Under the pieces are notes generated by a model. The model was not told the origin of the DNA. It did no database searches and was given only the letters and a program-made list of their open reading frames with translations. 64,000 nt of DNA, taken from Nocardioides sp. Root1257. Lineage in GTDB: Bacteria > Actinomycetota > Actinomycetes > Propionibacteriales > Nocardioidaceae. The DNA lies in the NCBI RefSeq assembly GCF_001425175.1, contig NZ_LMDV01000014.1, positions 1-64,000 of the forward strand, given 5' to 3'. Shown here piece after piece: positions 43,571 through 53,700 of the stretch; within the stretch, counting starts at the first letter, position 1, and the number at the start of each line of letters is the position of its first letter. Position numbers and translations under genes: made by a program.

Positions 43571-44677
43571 GTGGTGGATGACTCCAGCGAGGTCGGGCGG
43601 GGCAGCCGTCGTACCGTCGGGCTCATCTCGCTCCCCGACCAGGTGCGCTCGCCGTGGTGGGAGCTCAGCCGACGCCTGCTGCTGGCGATGGGGATCCTCG
43701 TCAGCACCGTGCTCATCGTCTACTTCGACCGGCACGCCTACCGCGACGGCAACGACCCGCCCGGGTACGGCGTCAACCTGGTCGACTCGATCTACTACAC
43801 GACGGTCACGCTGAGCACGACCGGGTACGGCGACATCGCGCCCGTCGCCCCGCACGCCCGGCTGATCAACGCCTTCGTCATCACCCCGCTCCGCATCGCC
43901 TTCCTGGTGCTGTTGATCGGGACCACCCTCGAGGTGCTCGCCTCGCAGGGTCGCGAGATTTTCCGCGTCGCCCGTTGGAGGAAGCGCATGGCAGCCCACG
44001 TGGTGGTGATCGGCTACGGCACCAAGGGCCGGGCCGCGGTCGACACGATCGTCAACAACGGCCTGACCCGTGAGTCCATCGTGGTGGTGGACCCGGGCGC
44101 CGAGGCGCTGCAGGAGGCGCACGCCGACGGCCTCGCGGTCGTCACCGGCGACGCGACGCGACGCGACGTGCTGCGACGCGCGGGCGTGAGCGAGGCCGAC
44201 CAGGTCATCATCACCACCAACCGCGACGACTCCAACGTGCTGGCCACCCTCACGGTGCGCCAGCTCAACCCGGACGTCTGGATTGTCGCGGCCGTGCGCG
44301 AGCAGGAGAACGTCGCGCTGATGAAGCAGTCCGGCGCCAACTCGGTCATCACGTCCTCGGACGCGGTCGGCCGCCTGCTCGGCCTCTCGTCCCTCTCGCC
44401 GACGCTCGGCTCGGTCATGGAGGACCTGCTGACGTACGGCGAGGGCCTCGAGGTCGCCGAGCGCGAGCTCATCGTGTCCGAGGTCGGCAAGCAGCCCCAG
44501 CAGCTGCCCGACCAGGTCATCGCCGTCGTGCGCGACGAGAAGGTCTACCGCTACTTCGACCCGGTGGTCACCCAGCTCGCCCGGGGCGACCGACTGATCG
44601 TCGTCCGCCCGGCCCGCGAGCTGCCCTGGGCGCCGCGCCCCGGGACGCACGACGAGGAGTTCGCGACCGACGACTGA
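43571..44677 (+). CDS. potassium channel with TrkA-N/RCK domain
   Basis: A 368-residue two-TM K+ channel subunit. The selectivity filter TTGYGD is at residues 83-88 between two membrane helices. A cytoplasmic Rossmann domain begins VVVIGYGTKGRAAV, binding a nucleotide, and ends near 300, followed by a TrkA-C-like part (LTQLARGDRLIVVRP). Tetramers gate K+ flux with a cytoplasmic ligand. GTG 43571 is 10 nt after the BrkB gene, so the two probably share an operon. Confidence 0.9.
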   Translation: MVDDSSEVGRGSRRTVGLISLPDQVRSPWWELSRRLLLAMGILVSTVLIVYFDRHAYRDGNDPPGYGVNLVDSIYYTTVTLSTTGYGDIAPVAPHARLINAFVITPLRIAFLVLLIGTTLEVLASQGREIFRVARWRKRMAAHVVVIGYGTKGRAAVDTIVNNGLTRESIVVVDPGAEALQEAHADGLAVVTGDATRRDVLRRAGVSEADQVIITTNRDDSNVLATLTVRQLNPDVWIVAAVREQENVALMKQSGANSVITSSDAVGRLLGLSSLSPTLGSVMEDLLTYGEGLEVAERELIVSEVGKQPQQLPDQVIAVVRDEKVYRYFDPVVTQLARGDRLIVVRPARELPWAPRPGTHDEEFATDD

Positions 44678-44822
44678 GCGAACGACCGGAGTGTTGCTGG
44701 TCTGGTCCAGACGGACCTTCTGACCTGCACAGATGGGCGTGCGGGTGGGCCGTTCGGCTGATTAACGGACGAAACCCTCGCGGGTCCACCCGCAGCCTCA
44801 CCGACCCGGCTAGCCTGCACGC

Positions 44823-46868
44823 GTGGGTGGGGGCCCGGTGCGCGGCGCGGTGCCGCATGTCCAGGCGACACCGCGCGAGGGCGCGGGTGTCGGCCTGGGC
44901 TTCAGCGTGCTCGTGGCCGTGGTCTTCGTCGCCAGCTCGACCGTCACCCGGAGGATCGAGCTCTCGGGAGCGGGCTTCTCCGAGCTCTGGCCGGCCGGCG
45001 GCCTGCCGATCCTGTGGCTGCTGGTCCGCAACGGACGCGGCCCGGTGGTCGACTCGGCCCTGGTGCTCGTCGCGGCGTTCCTCGCCAACCTGATCGCAGG
45101 CTCCGGGCCGGCCGTCGCGGCCGCCTTCGCCGCCGCCGGCCTGGTGCAGAGCTGGCTCGCCGTGCTCCTCCTGCAGCGGTGGTGCCCCGACACCTGGGGC
45201 AGCGGTGGCGACCGGGCGCTCGACACTCCTCGCGTGGTGGCCCGCTTCGGTGCCGCCCTCGCCGTCGCGATGGCGGCCGGTACGGCGCTCGCGAGCATCG
45301 GCGCGGTCCTGCTCCCCGGCGCGGGCGACGCCTTCGACCCGGTCGCCAGCGGGCTCTGGTTCGGCCGCAACGTCGGCAGCGCGCTGATCGTGGTCGCGCT
45401 CGGGATCATGATCTGCCAGCGCGTCACCTCGCCGCGACCGTGGCCGCCGCTCCGTGGTGTCGACGGCGGACCGTCCGAGCTGCTCGTCGCGACCGCCTTC
45501 ACGGTCTTCATGTACGGGCTCGCGTTCAGCCTCGACGACCTCCCGCTCGCCTTCCCGCTGCTCGCGGCGACCGTCTGGTACGCCGCCCGCTTCTCGACCC
45601 TGCTGAGCGCCGCGCACTCGTTCGTCGTCGGTCTCGTGACGATGATGCTGACGCTGCAGGGGATCGGGCCGTTCGCCCGCGTCGACGACCCCGACGTCGG
45701 CTTCATGATCGCCCAGTTCTACATCGCGACCATCGCCCTGACCGGCCTCGCGATCGCCACCGGCCGCGACGAGCGGCAGGCACTCGCCGACGACCTGCGC
45801 CGCGCGCAGGAGGACACGGCGTACGAGGGCAGCGTCCGGGCCGCGGTCATCGGCTCGATGACCGAGGGCGTCCTGGTCGTCGACGAGCGTGGTGACCTGC
45901 TGGTCCACAACGAGGCGGCCGCCCGGGTCCTCGGCGTCGGTGACCAGCTGTCGACCGAGACCAGGTTCTCGCTGAGCAGCTGGACGCTCGACGGCACGGA
46001 GATGACGCCCCAGGAGCGACCGACGGCGCGAGCCCTGCGTGGCGAGCGCGTCGAGGGCGAGCTGATGGTCGTCCGCGTCGACGGCGTGGGGGAGCGGGTC
46101 CTCACCGTCTCCGCCATCCCGCTGCCGCGCGACGCGCGCCAGGGACGCACCCGGGCCCTCGTGCTGCTGCGCGACACCACCAACGAACACGCGAGCCGCC
46201 AGGAGCTCGCGGCCTTCGCTGGTGTCGTCGCGCACGACCTGCGCAACCCGCTCGCGGCCATCGACGGCTGGACGGAGATGATCGCCGACGAGCTCGACAA
46301 CGGGGCCCTCGACACCGAGCTCGCACAGGAGTTCGTCTCCCGGGTGCGCTCGTCGTCGCACCGGATGCGCGAGCTGATCCGCGACCTGCTCACGCACGCC
46401 ACCAGCGGCTCGCGCGACCTGGAGGTCGGCCGGGTCGACGTGACGGTCATGGTCGACGAGATCGTCGCCGCCCGCAGCGCCCAGGGCTTCGTCAGCGTCG
46501 GCGCGGTGCCGCCGGTGCTGGCCGACCCGGTGCTGGTCCGTCAGGTGCTCGACAACCTGATCGGCAACGCGCTCAAGTACGTCGAGCCGGGGGAGGAGGC
46601 CAAGATCGTCGTGCACGGCTGCCGCAGCGACGCGCGCTTGGTCACGATCGGGGTGACCGACCACGGCATCGGCATCCCCGAGGAGGAGCGCGAGCGCGTC
46701 TTCGAGGAGTTCCACCGCGCCCACTACCGCGACTACGAGGGCAGCGGCCTCGGCCTCTCGATCGTGCGCCGCATCGTGCACCGGCACGGCGGCACCATCG
46801 AGGCGCTCCCCAACCCGGCCGGCCGCGGCTCTCTCTTCCGCTTCACGCTGCCGGCGTTCGAGGCGTAG
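44823..46868 (+). CDS. MASE1-PAS sensor histidine kinase
   Basis: A 681-residue kinase. Residues ~25-310 have about eight membrane segments resembling the MASE1 sensor domain; 330-450 is a PAS fold (GVLVVDERGDLLVHNEAAARV...). The kinase core has FAGVVAHDLRNPLAAIDGW (H-box), VLDNLIGNALKYVEPGEEA (N-box), DHGIGIPEEERERVFEEF and GSGLGLSIVRRIV. GTG 44823 starts the membrane region. No response regulator gene is adjacent, so its partner lies elsewhere. Confidence 0.88.
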   Translation: MGGGPVRGAVPHVQATPREGAGVGLGFSVLVAVVFVASSTVTRRIELSGAGFSELWPAGGLPILWLLVRNGRGPVVDSALVLVAAFLANLIAGSGPAVAAAFAAAGLVQSWLAVLLLQRWCPDTWGSGGDRALDTPRVVARFGAALAVAMAAGTALASIGAVLLPGAGDAFDPVASGLWFGRNVGSALIVVALGIMICQRVTSPRPWPPLRGVDGGPSELLVATAFTVFMYGLAFSLDDLPLAFPLLAATVWYAARFSTLLSAAHSFVVGLVTMMLTLQGIGPFARVDDPDVGFMIAQFYIATIALTGLAIATGRDERQALADDLRRAQEDTAYEGSVRAAVIGSMTEGVLVVDERGDLLVHNEAAARVLGVGDQLSTETRFSLSSWTLDGTEMTPQERPTARALRGERVEGELMVVRVDGVGERVLTVSAIPLPRDARQGRTRALVLLRDTTNEHASRQELAAFAGVVAHDLRNPLAAIDGWTEMIADELDNGALDTELAQEFVSRVRSSSHRMRELIRDLLTHATSGSRDLEVGRVDVTVMVDEIVAARSAQGFVSVGAVPPVLADPVLVRQVLDNLIGNALKYVEPGEEAKIVVHGCRSDARLVTIGVTDHGIGIPEEERERVFEEFHRAHYRDYEGSGLGLSIVRRIVHRHGGTIEALPNPAGRGSLFRFTLPAFEA

Positions 46869-47015
46869 GCACCGATCGATCACCCGCGCCTTCATCCTCC
46901 CGGGTGAGCCGCGACCGGCCGACCGCGCGCATAGTGATCGAGCCCCGGCGGCACGCACCCGGTCCCGGTACTCGGGGTACGAGGATCGTGCGTGCGAGCC
47001 GCCGGGTGTCCACTC

Positions 47016-47318
47016 TCAGGCTCCCTCGGGCCACCCGTGGTGCTCGGTCAGCCGGGCCTCGACCCGGGCGACGTCCTCGGCGCTCGGCAGCGCGTCGGTC
47101 AGCTTGGTGATGTGGACCCCGATGTCCTCGGTGTCGGGGTGGTCCAGGTTGGCGATCTCCCCGGCGATCTCCCGGACCTCGTCCTCCGTCAGCCGGCGGC
47201 GGAGCAGGGCGAGCAAGGGGATGTAGTCCTTCGGCGGGATGCCGGTCGGATAGCCCTCGCGGAGCCAGTCCAGGACTCCGCGCAGGCGACCGGCGGACGG
47301 TACGGCGTTCTCGCTCAT
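47016..47318 (-). CDS. DUF3349 domain protein
   Basis: A 100-residue protein with the helix pattern of DUF3349: WLREGYPTGIPPKDYIPLLALLRRRLTEDEVREIA and HITKLTDALPSAEDVARVEARL. In mycobacteria the same domain lies downstream of a small membrane protein and the phosphate transporter pitA, exactly the order here. Role unknown; perhaps tied to phosphate uptake. The start overlaps the membrane gene by one base. Confidence 0.85.
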   Translation of the reverse strand: MSENAVPSAGRLRGVLDWLREGYPTGIPPKDYIPLLALLRRRLTEDEVREIAGEIANLDHPDTEDIGVHITKLTDALPSAEDVARVEARLTEHHGWPEGA

Positions 47319-47623
47319 CAGCTCTCCTTGGCGACGATCGTCGGGTATCCGTGCTCGAACGAGACGGCCTTGCCGAAGCCGGTCGCCGCGATGATCGTGA
47401 TCCCGAGCGCGACGCCGGCGAGCACCACGACCAGGCACAGGCCGGCGAGCACCTTGCCGAGCGGGTTCGGGCGGGCGTGGCTGACCTCGGCGTCCCCACC
47501 GGCGCTCCAGGCCAGCGACCGGATGCCGAGGGCGTAGATCACCGGCAGACCGGCGCCGAAGACCAGGCTCGCGAGCAGGACCCGCCATGCGCCGTCGAAT
47601 GCGAAACCCAGGTTGTCGATCAT
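47318..47623 (-). CDS. small membrane protein of the pit operon
   Basis: A 101-residue protein with two hydrophobic segments (residues ~10-30 and ~58-85) joined by a basic-acidic loop. It corresponds by position to the small membrane gene between pitA and the DUF3349 gene in mycobacteria. It overlaps the Pit gene by four bases and the DUF3349 gene by one. Likely an accessory to the transporter. Confidence 0.8.
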   Translation of the reverse strand: MIDNLGFAFDGAWRVLLASLVFGAGLPVIYALGIRSLAWSAGGDAEVSHARPNPLGKVLAGLCLVVVLAGVALGITIIAATGFGKAVSFEHGYPTIVAKES

Positions 47624-48840
47624 GCCGACACCTCCGTCGTGCGTCGGGCCGCGGACGGCGTGCCGTCCCAGGCGTCGTTGACATTGTCGGCCGAGATCGG
47701 CTGCAGCCGCGACCGCAGGTAGATGAAGGCCGCCAGGGCGACGAGGATGACCACCATCGCGATCGGCCCGGCGTACCCGCCGAGGAGGTCGCCGACCCAC
47801 CACACCGCGGCACCCATGACCGCGGCCGCGGGCAGGGTCAGCAGCCAGGCGACGACCATCCGTCCGGCGACGCCCCAGCGCACCTCGGCGCCCGACTTGC
47901 CGACGCCGCTGCCGACGACGGACCCGGTCGTGACCTGGGTGGTGGAGAGCGCGAACCCGAGGTGGCTCGAGGCGAGGATGACGGCGGCGGAGGCGCTCTC
48001 GGCGGCCATGCCCTGCGGCGAGCGGATCTCGACGAGCCCCTTGCCGAGGGTGCGGATGATCCGCCAGCCGCCGAGGTAGGTGCCGAGGGAGATCGCGAGA
48101 GCGCAGCTCAGCTTGACCCAGAAGGGTACCGAGCCGGTGTCGGACCAGTGACCGCTCGCGATCAGGGCGAGGGTGATCACGCCCATGGTCTTCTGGGCGT
48201 CGTTGGTGCCGTGGGCCAGCGAGACCAGCGAGGCGCTGCCGACCTGCCCCCACCGGAAGCCGGTCTCGGTGAACCGCTCGGCGACGCCGACGGTCACCCG
48301 GTAGACGAGCCAGGTGCCGATCCCGGCGACCAGGCCGGCGATGAGCGGTGACGCGATCGCGGGCAGGATGACCTTGCCGACCACCCCGTCGAGCTTGCTG
48401 CCGTCGCCGTTCCAGTTGATGCCGCTGAAGCCGAGGGCGGCGACGGCGCTGCCGATCAGACCGCCGAAGAGCGCGTGCGACGACGAGGACGGCAGCCCGA
48501 GCAACCAGGTCACGAGGTTCCACACGATCCCGCCGACCAGACCCCCGAGGATGATCAGCAGCAGCGCGTAGCCCTGATCGGCGACCAGGTCGGGGTTCGG
48601 TGCCCCGTCCTTGCCCTGGATCTTGATCACCGAGTTCGTGACGGTGAGGGCCACCTCGACCGAGAGGAAGGCGCCGACCAGGTTGAGGACGGCCGACAGG
48701 GCGACCGCGACCTTGGGGCGCAGGGCACCGGTCGCGATGGAGGTGGCCATCGCGTTCGCGGTGTCGTGGAAGCCGTTCGTGAAGTCGAAGGCCAACGCGG
48801 TGACGATGACCAGGACCAGGATGAGGGTTGCGGCAGTCAC
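47620..48840 (-). CDS. pitA: inorganic phosphate transporter, Pit family
   Basis: A 406-residue PiT symporter of metal phosphate with H+. ALAFDFTNGFHDTANAMATSIATGAL near the N terminus and LPSSSSHALFGGLIGSA are the duplicated family signatures; SLAHGTNDAQKTMGVITLAL in the second half is the second copy. About ten membrane segments. GTG 48840 begins the first helix; the frame is open further but without homology. It heads a three-gene operon, next to a polyphosphate kinase. Confidence 0.9.
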   Translation of the reverse strand: MTAATLILVLVIVTALAFDFTNGFHDTANAMATSIATGALRPKVAVALSAVLNLVGAFLSVEVALTVTNSVIKIQGKDGAPNPDLVADQGYALLLIILGGLVGGIVWNLVTWLLGLPSSSSHALFGGLIGSAVAALGFSGINWNGDGSKLDGVVGKVILPAIASPLIAGLVAGIGTWLVYRVTVGVAERFTETGFRWGQVGSASLVSLAHGTNDAQKTMGVITLALIASGHWSDTGSVPFWVKLSCALAISLGTYLGGWRIIRTLGKGLVEIRSPQGMAAESASAAVILASSHLGFALSTTQVTTGSVVGSGVGKSGAEVRWGVAGRMVVAWLLTLPAAAVMGAAVWWVGDLLGGYAGPIAMVVILVALAAFIYLRSRLQPISADNVNDAWDGTPSAARRTTEVSA

Positions 48841-48940
48841 GCCCTCACGGTGCGCGGCGGGCCAGGAGCCGAAACGCGCCGTACGCCGAGTTCGCGAGCC
48901 GTTCACCGGCTCGTTCCCTCGATCGTCGATCAGTCCTCGC

Positions 48941-49831
48941 TCAGTCCTCGATGGCGTCGATCCCACGCTGCACGATCCGCGGGTCCGGCTGTCCGACGAC
49001 CTCGGTGTCCTTGCCGTCGTAGTCGAAGCGGGCGAGGAAGTGGCGCATCGCGTTGACCCGGGCGCGCTTCTTGTCGTTGCTGCGGATCGTGGTCCACGGC
49101 GCCCACTCGGTGTCGGTGCGCCGGATCATCGCCTCCTTGGCGGCCGTGTAGTCCTGCCACTTGTCCAGCGACTCGAGGTCGATGGGGGAGAGCTTCCACT
49201 GCCGCACCGGGTCGACCTGGCGGATGATGAACCGGGTGCGCTGCTCCGAGCGGGTCACGGAGAACCAGAACTTGGTGAGCGAGATGCCGCTGTCGACGAG
49301 CATTCGCTCGAAGAGCGGTGCCTGGGCCATGAACTGCTCGTAGTCGGGCGGCGACGCGAAGCCCATCACGCGCTCCACGCCGGCGCGGTTGTACCAGGAC
49401 CGGTCGAAGAGGACCATCTCGCCGACCGACGGCAGGTGCTTGACGTAGCGCTGGAAGTACCACTGGGTCTGCTCGCGGTCGCTGGGCCTGGTCAGCGCGA
49501 CCGTCCGGGCGTAGCGGGGGTTCAGGTGCTCCATGAACCGCTTGATCGTGCCGCCCTTCCCGGCGGCGTCCCGCCCCTCGAAGAGCAGGACGTGCTTGCT
49601 GCCGGTGTCGGCCGCCCAGTTCTGGAACTTCAGCAGCTCGACCTGGAGCAGGTACTTCGCCTCGTCGTACTCCGCGCGCGGCATCCGCTCGTCGTACGGG
49701 TAGCCCTCGCGCCACGTGTCCACGGCCCGGCCATCGGCGTCGATGAGGACCGGGTCGTCGTCGTGGTCCTCACCGATGGTGTGGCCCTCGATCTGGAGGC
49801 GGTCGATGTACTCACGGACGTCGCGCAGCAT
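48941..49831 (-). CDS. ppk2: polyphosphate kinase 2
   Basis: A 296-residue PPK2 that uses polyphosphate and nucleoside diphosphates. Walker A EGRDAAGKGGTIKRF near residues 85-99, lid MVLFDRSWYNRAGVERVMGF, and the tail RQVDPVRQWKLSPIDLESLDKW are class I features. The extra N-terminal ~70 residues include YDEAKYLLQVELLKFQ. It is on the same strand as and directly upstream of the pit operon, linking phosphate uptake to polyphosphate storage. Confidence 0.92.
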   Translation of the reverse strand: MLRDVREYIDRLQIEGHTIGEDHDDDPVLIDADGRAVDTWREGYPYDERMPRAEYDEAKYLLQVELLKFQNWAADTGSKHVLLFEGRDAAGKGGTIKRFMEHLNPRYARTVALTRPSDREQTQWYFQRYVKHLPSVGEMVLFDRSWYNRAGVERVMGFASPPDYEQFMAQAPLFERMLVDSGISLTKFWFSVTRSEQRTRFIIRQVDPVRQWKLSPIDLESLDKWQDYTAAKEAMIRRTDTEWAPWTTIRSNDKKRARVNAMRHFLARFDYDGKDTEVVGQPDPRIVQRGIDAIED

Positions 49832-49911
49832 GGGGCGAAGGGTAGGGATGCCGCTTGAACGCCAGGTGACCGTCGGCGGGCCTGTTCATCTTCGTGTGGT
49901 CAACTCCCGGC

Positions 49912-50253
49912 GTGGCACGCACTCAGCTGGTCGGCACCAACGGCCGCATCGACTTCACCCTGGACGGCCTGACCTTCCGCCGTACCAAGTCCGAGGCGGA
50001 GGCGCGCGGCGTCGAGCGCCTGCACGACGTCCGCTGGGCCCAGATCGACGGCGCCACGGTCGGGTCGACCAGCACGGGCAAGCCGGTCGTGCTCGTCCGG
50101 GTCGCCGCGGCCCCGACCGACCTCGCCGGCAGGCACGACCCGCACGCGGTGAAGCTCAAGCGCAGCATGACGGACGAGGCGACCGAGTTCGTGGCGTTGG
50201 TCAACGACGAGATCGCAACGCGCCGCCGGTGGGACGAGGCCGCCGAGGCCTGA
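49912..50253 (+). CDS. hypothetical PH-like protein
   Basis: A 113-residue protein rich in short beta strands (GRIDFTLDGLTFRR, RLHDVRWAQIDGATVGS, PVVLVRVA) ending in an acidic helix. The pattern resembles a small PH-like fold but no signature is certain. GTG 49912 is chosen as it leads straight into the strands; an upstream GTG at 49894 is possible. It stands alone between the divergent PPK2 and a minus-strand small gene. Confidence 0.5.
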   Translation: MARTQLVGTNGRIDFTLDGLTFRRTKSEAEARGVERLHDVRWAQIDGATVGSTSTGKPVVLVRVAAAPTDLAGRHDPHAVKLKRSMTDEATEFVALVNDEIATRRRWDEAAEA

Positions 50254-50259
50254 GCCTCG

Positions 50260-50388
50260 CTAGCGGCGTCGGGTCAGGTAGATCGCCAGCAGCACGACGA
50301 CCAGCCCGAGCACCAGGACCCACGTCTGGGCGTGGCTCAGGCCGAAGAGGAAGTGCCCGCCGCCCGGAGGCCGGCGGATGCTCGTCAC
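50260..50388 (-). CDS. 42-residue single-pass membrane protein
   Basis: A short reading frame starting GTG, with a polar-basic N terminus (TSIRRPPGGGHFLFG), then a 17-residue hydrophobic helix WVLVLGLVVVLLAIYL and a TRRR end. The stop overlaps no gene and lies 7 nt from the end of the preceding plus-strand gene. It has the shape of a genuine small membrane protein, but homologues cannot be checked here. It is followed after 8 nt by the zinc-ribbon gene on the same strand, in the same operon. Confidence 0.5.
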   Translation of the reverse strand: MTSIRRPPGGGHFLFGLSHAQTWVLVLGLVVVLLAIYLTRRR

Positions 50389-50395
50389 CGGGGTC

Positions 50396-50596
50396 TCAGG
50401 CGGCTTCCTGCGCGAGGCCCGGCAGCAGGTGGTCGTGGGTGTCGCAGCCGTGCTCGCACTGTCCGTGCGTCGGCAACCACAGCACGACCTCGTCGGGTCC
50501 GGCAGGGTCGGCGAGACCTTCGTAGGTCACCACCATCGAGCGCCGCCCGCAGGCGGGACAACGGGTGACCTCGCAGCTCAGGTATTGGGCGTCCAT
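50396..50596 (-). CDS. hypothetical small zinc-ribbon protein
   Basis: A 66-residue protein with RCPACGRRS and, later, QCEHGCDTH, a Cys4/His-type metal site. No family is recognised. ATG 50596 begins directly before the conserved cysteines. It lies upstream of the 42-residue membrane protein gene on the same strand. Confidence 0.55.
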   Translation of the reverse strand: MDAQYLSCEVTRCPACGRRSMVVTYEGLADPAGPDEVVLWLPTHGQCEHGCDTHDHLLPGLAQEAA

Positions 50597-50778
50597 GCGA
50601 GTGACATACCCCTGCCGGCCGAAACTGACACCTCGGCGCCAACTGGCTCCTGGCCGTTGCCGAGCCATTGGCGACGAGTTCACCGACAGTTCTCCCGGCG
50701 TCGACAGCGTGGCCAGCGTTCGCGTGACCACCCCGTCTGCCGGCTCGGGCCTGCACCTGACCTCGTCGAGGAACTCTC

Positions 50779-53700
50779 TTGCGTTCGTCTCTTCGTGGCC
50801 TCGCCGCCACCGTGTGCACGTCCGTCGTCGCCGTCTCGCTGCCGGTTCTCGCGGTCCTGGCCGCACCTGCCCCTGCGGGTGCCGCAGCCGCGCCCGGCAA
50901 CATCAAGATCACCGAGTGGGCCTACAACGGCTCTGAGTTCTTCGAGCTGACCAACGTCGGGCTCGGGGCCGAGGACCTGACCGGCTGGTCGTACTCCGAC
51001 AGCACGCGTACGCCGGCGCCGGCCGCCACGTCGACCAGCCTGTCCGGCTTCGGGCGGGTCGCCCCCGGCGAGTCCGTGATCGTCTCGGAGGTCTCCGCCG
51101 ATGCGTTCCGCACGGCCTGGGGCCTCGCCGCCACGGTGAAGGTGGTCGGCGGCAACGCGGTCAACCTCGGCCGCAGCGACGAGATCAACATCTACGACGA
51201 GACCGGCGCCCAGGTGGACCGCCTCACCTACAACGACGCCGGCACCGGCGACGTCGCCGGACCGCGCACCGACACCTCGAGCGCCTGGGTCTCCACGGCC
51301 GCGCTCGGTGCCAACACCGCGAGCGCGTGGACTAAGTCGACGCTCGCCGACGCCGAGGGCTCGTGGGCCGGTCCGACGATCTCCGGTGTCGTGTTCTACG
51401 GCTCGCCCGGCTCCAGCAGCCAGGGCGGCTTCGACGCCACCGCGAACCGCTCCGCGAACGGCCTGATCCGGATCACCGAGATGGCCTACAACGGCTCCGA
51501 GTTCTTCGAGTTCACCAACATCGGGTCCGCCCCGGAGGATATGACCGGATGGTCGTACTCCGACAGCACGCGCACGCCGGCGCCGGCCGCGACGTCGACC
51601 AGCCTGTCCGCCTTCGGCAACGTCGCCGCGGGGGAGTCCGTGATCGTCTCGGAGGTGTCCGCCGACGCGTTCCGCACCACCTGGGGCCTCGACCCCTCCG
51701 TCAAGGTCATCGGCGGCAACGCCGTCAACCTCGGCCGCAGCGACGAGGTCAACGTCTACGACGAGACCGGCGCCCTGGTGGACCGCCTCACGTACAACGA
51801 CGCCGGCACCGGCGACGTCGCCGGACCGCGCACCGACACCTCGAGCGCGTGGGTCTCCGCCCGGACGCTGGGCAAGAACAAGGCGAGCGGGTGGACGAAG
51901 TCCACGCTCGCGGACGCCGAGGACTCGTGGGCCGGACCCACGATCTCGGGTGTCGTGTTCTACGGCTCGCCCGGTGTCAGCAACTTCGGGTTCCCGTTCG
52001 ACGCAGTGCCCCCGGAGGAGCCGGCGGAGACCGTCAAGATCAACGAGGTCGAGTCCAACGGCGACGTCGTCGGCGACTGGGTCGAGCTCACCAACACCGG
52101 CGCCTCCGCGGTCGACGTGTCGGGATGGACGCTCGAGGACTCCGGCGACAACCCGGCCGTCGCGATCCCCAGCGGCACGACGATCGCGCCCGGTGCGTTC
52201 TATGCGATCTACACCGAGATCCCCGGCCCCGGGTTCGGCCTCGGCGCGGACGACAGCATCACGCTCTACCGCGGCACCACCGTCGTCGACTCCTACTCGT
52301 GGGCCGGCGGGCACGCGGCGACGACGTACGGCCGCTGCCCCGACGGCACGGGCGAGTTCCGGGTCACGACCGTCGCCACCCGTGGCGCCGCCAACGCCTG
52401 CAGCCCGATCCGGGTCAACGAGGTCCTGACCACCGGGACGCCCGACAAGGTCGAGATCGTCAACCTCTCCGCCTCGCCCGTCGACATCGCGGGCTGGGTG
52501 GTCAAGGACAGCACCGAGGCCAGCCCGACCACGCTGCCGGCACCGAGCGTCGTCCCGGCCCACGGCTACCTCGTCGTCTCGACGAACGCCACGCTCGACG
52601 CCTCCGACTCGGTGCGGCTGTTCGACAGCACGAGCGCGCTGATCGACTCGGCGACCTGGGCGACGGATCCGACGCCCAGCCTCGGCCGCTGCGCCGACGG
52701 CGTCGGGGCGTTCAAGCTGACGGAGTCGGCCACGATCGGGACGGCCAACCAGTGCCCGGGTGTCGTGACCGAGGCCTGGCCCGGCTCGCCGACCGTCACC
52801 CCGTCCGATGACGCGGTGACCTTCAACCAGGACGCGAGCGGTCTCGCCTTCGACCGGTCCGACGCGAACACCCTGTGGGTCGCCCAGAACAAGCTCGGCA
52901 CGCTCTGGAAGATGACCAAGAGCGGCAGCACCTGGGTGCCGGCCACCGGCTGGAGCAGGACGCCGAAGTACAACGACGGCTCCGGTGCGCCCGACAGCGA
53001 GGGCATCATGGTCGGTCCGGACGGCGCCGTCTACCTCGCCACCGAGCGCGACAACTCCAACAGCGGGGTGAGCAAGAACCGGGTGCTCCGGTACGACGCC
53101 AACGCGGCGACCGGCGCGACCCTCAACGCCACCGACGAGTGGGACCTCAACCCGCTGCTGCCGACCCTGGGCGCCAACCTCGGGCTCGAGGGCATCACCT
53201 GGATCCCCGACAGCTTCCTGGTCGCCGGCGGCTTCGTCGACGACAGCACCGACGCGGCGTACCTGCCCTCGCACTACCCCGACCACGGCACCGGCCTGTA
53301 CGTCGTCGCCGTCGAGGGCACCGGGATGCTCTACGTCGTGGCCCTCGACCAGACCGCCGCGGTCCAGGAGACCGCCCACCTGGTCGCGACCGTGGACCCG
53401 AGGCTACTGACGAACGCCGGTCCGCCGAGCGTCATGGACGTCTCGTTCGACCCCGAGCTGGGACGCCTGTGGGCCGTCTGCGACGACAGCTGCAACGGCA
53501 CCACGGTGCAGCTGAAGCTGGCCGGCGGCGCGTTCGTCGTCGATCACGCCTACGACCGCCCGGCAGGCATGCCGAACCTCAACAACGAGGGCTTCGCCCT
53601 GGCTCCGCAGTCCACCTGCGTGGCCGGCAAGAAAGAGGTCGTCTGGTCGGACGACGGCGACACGGACACCCACTCGCTGCGGTCGGGCACCTTCCCGTGC

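Noticed and set aside
44568-46958. Long minus-strand frame of about 800 codons under the MASE1 kinase
   Set aside because: It is antisense to a kinase with all motifs intact and its translation is low-complexity Arg/Asp/Gly-rich, so a GC artefact.
46869-47015. Gap after the MASE1 kinase checked for a small gene or terminator
   Set aside because: No frame or convincing hairpin was seen.
50680-53379. Long minus-strand frame of 899 codons under the secreted lamin-tail gene
   Set aside because: Translation is repetitive valine/glycine/arginine; the plus strand has a signal peptide and domain structure, so this is a shadow.
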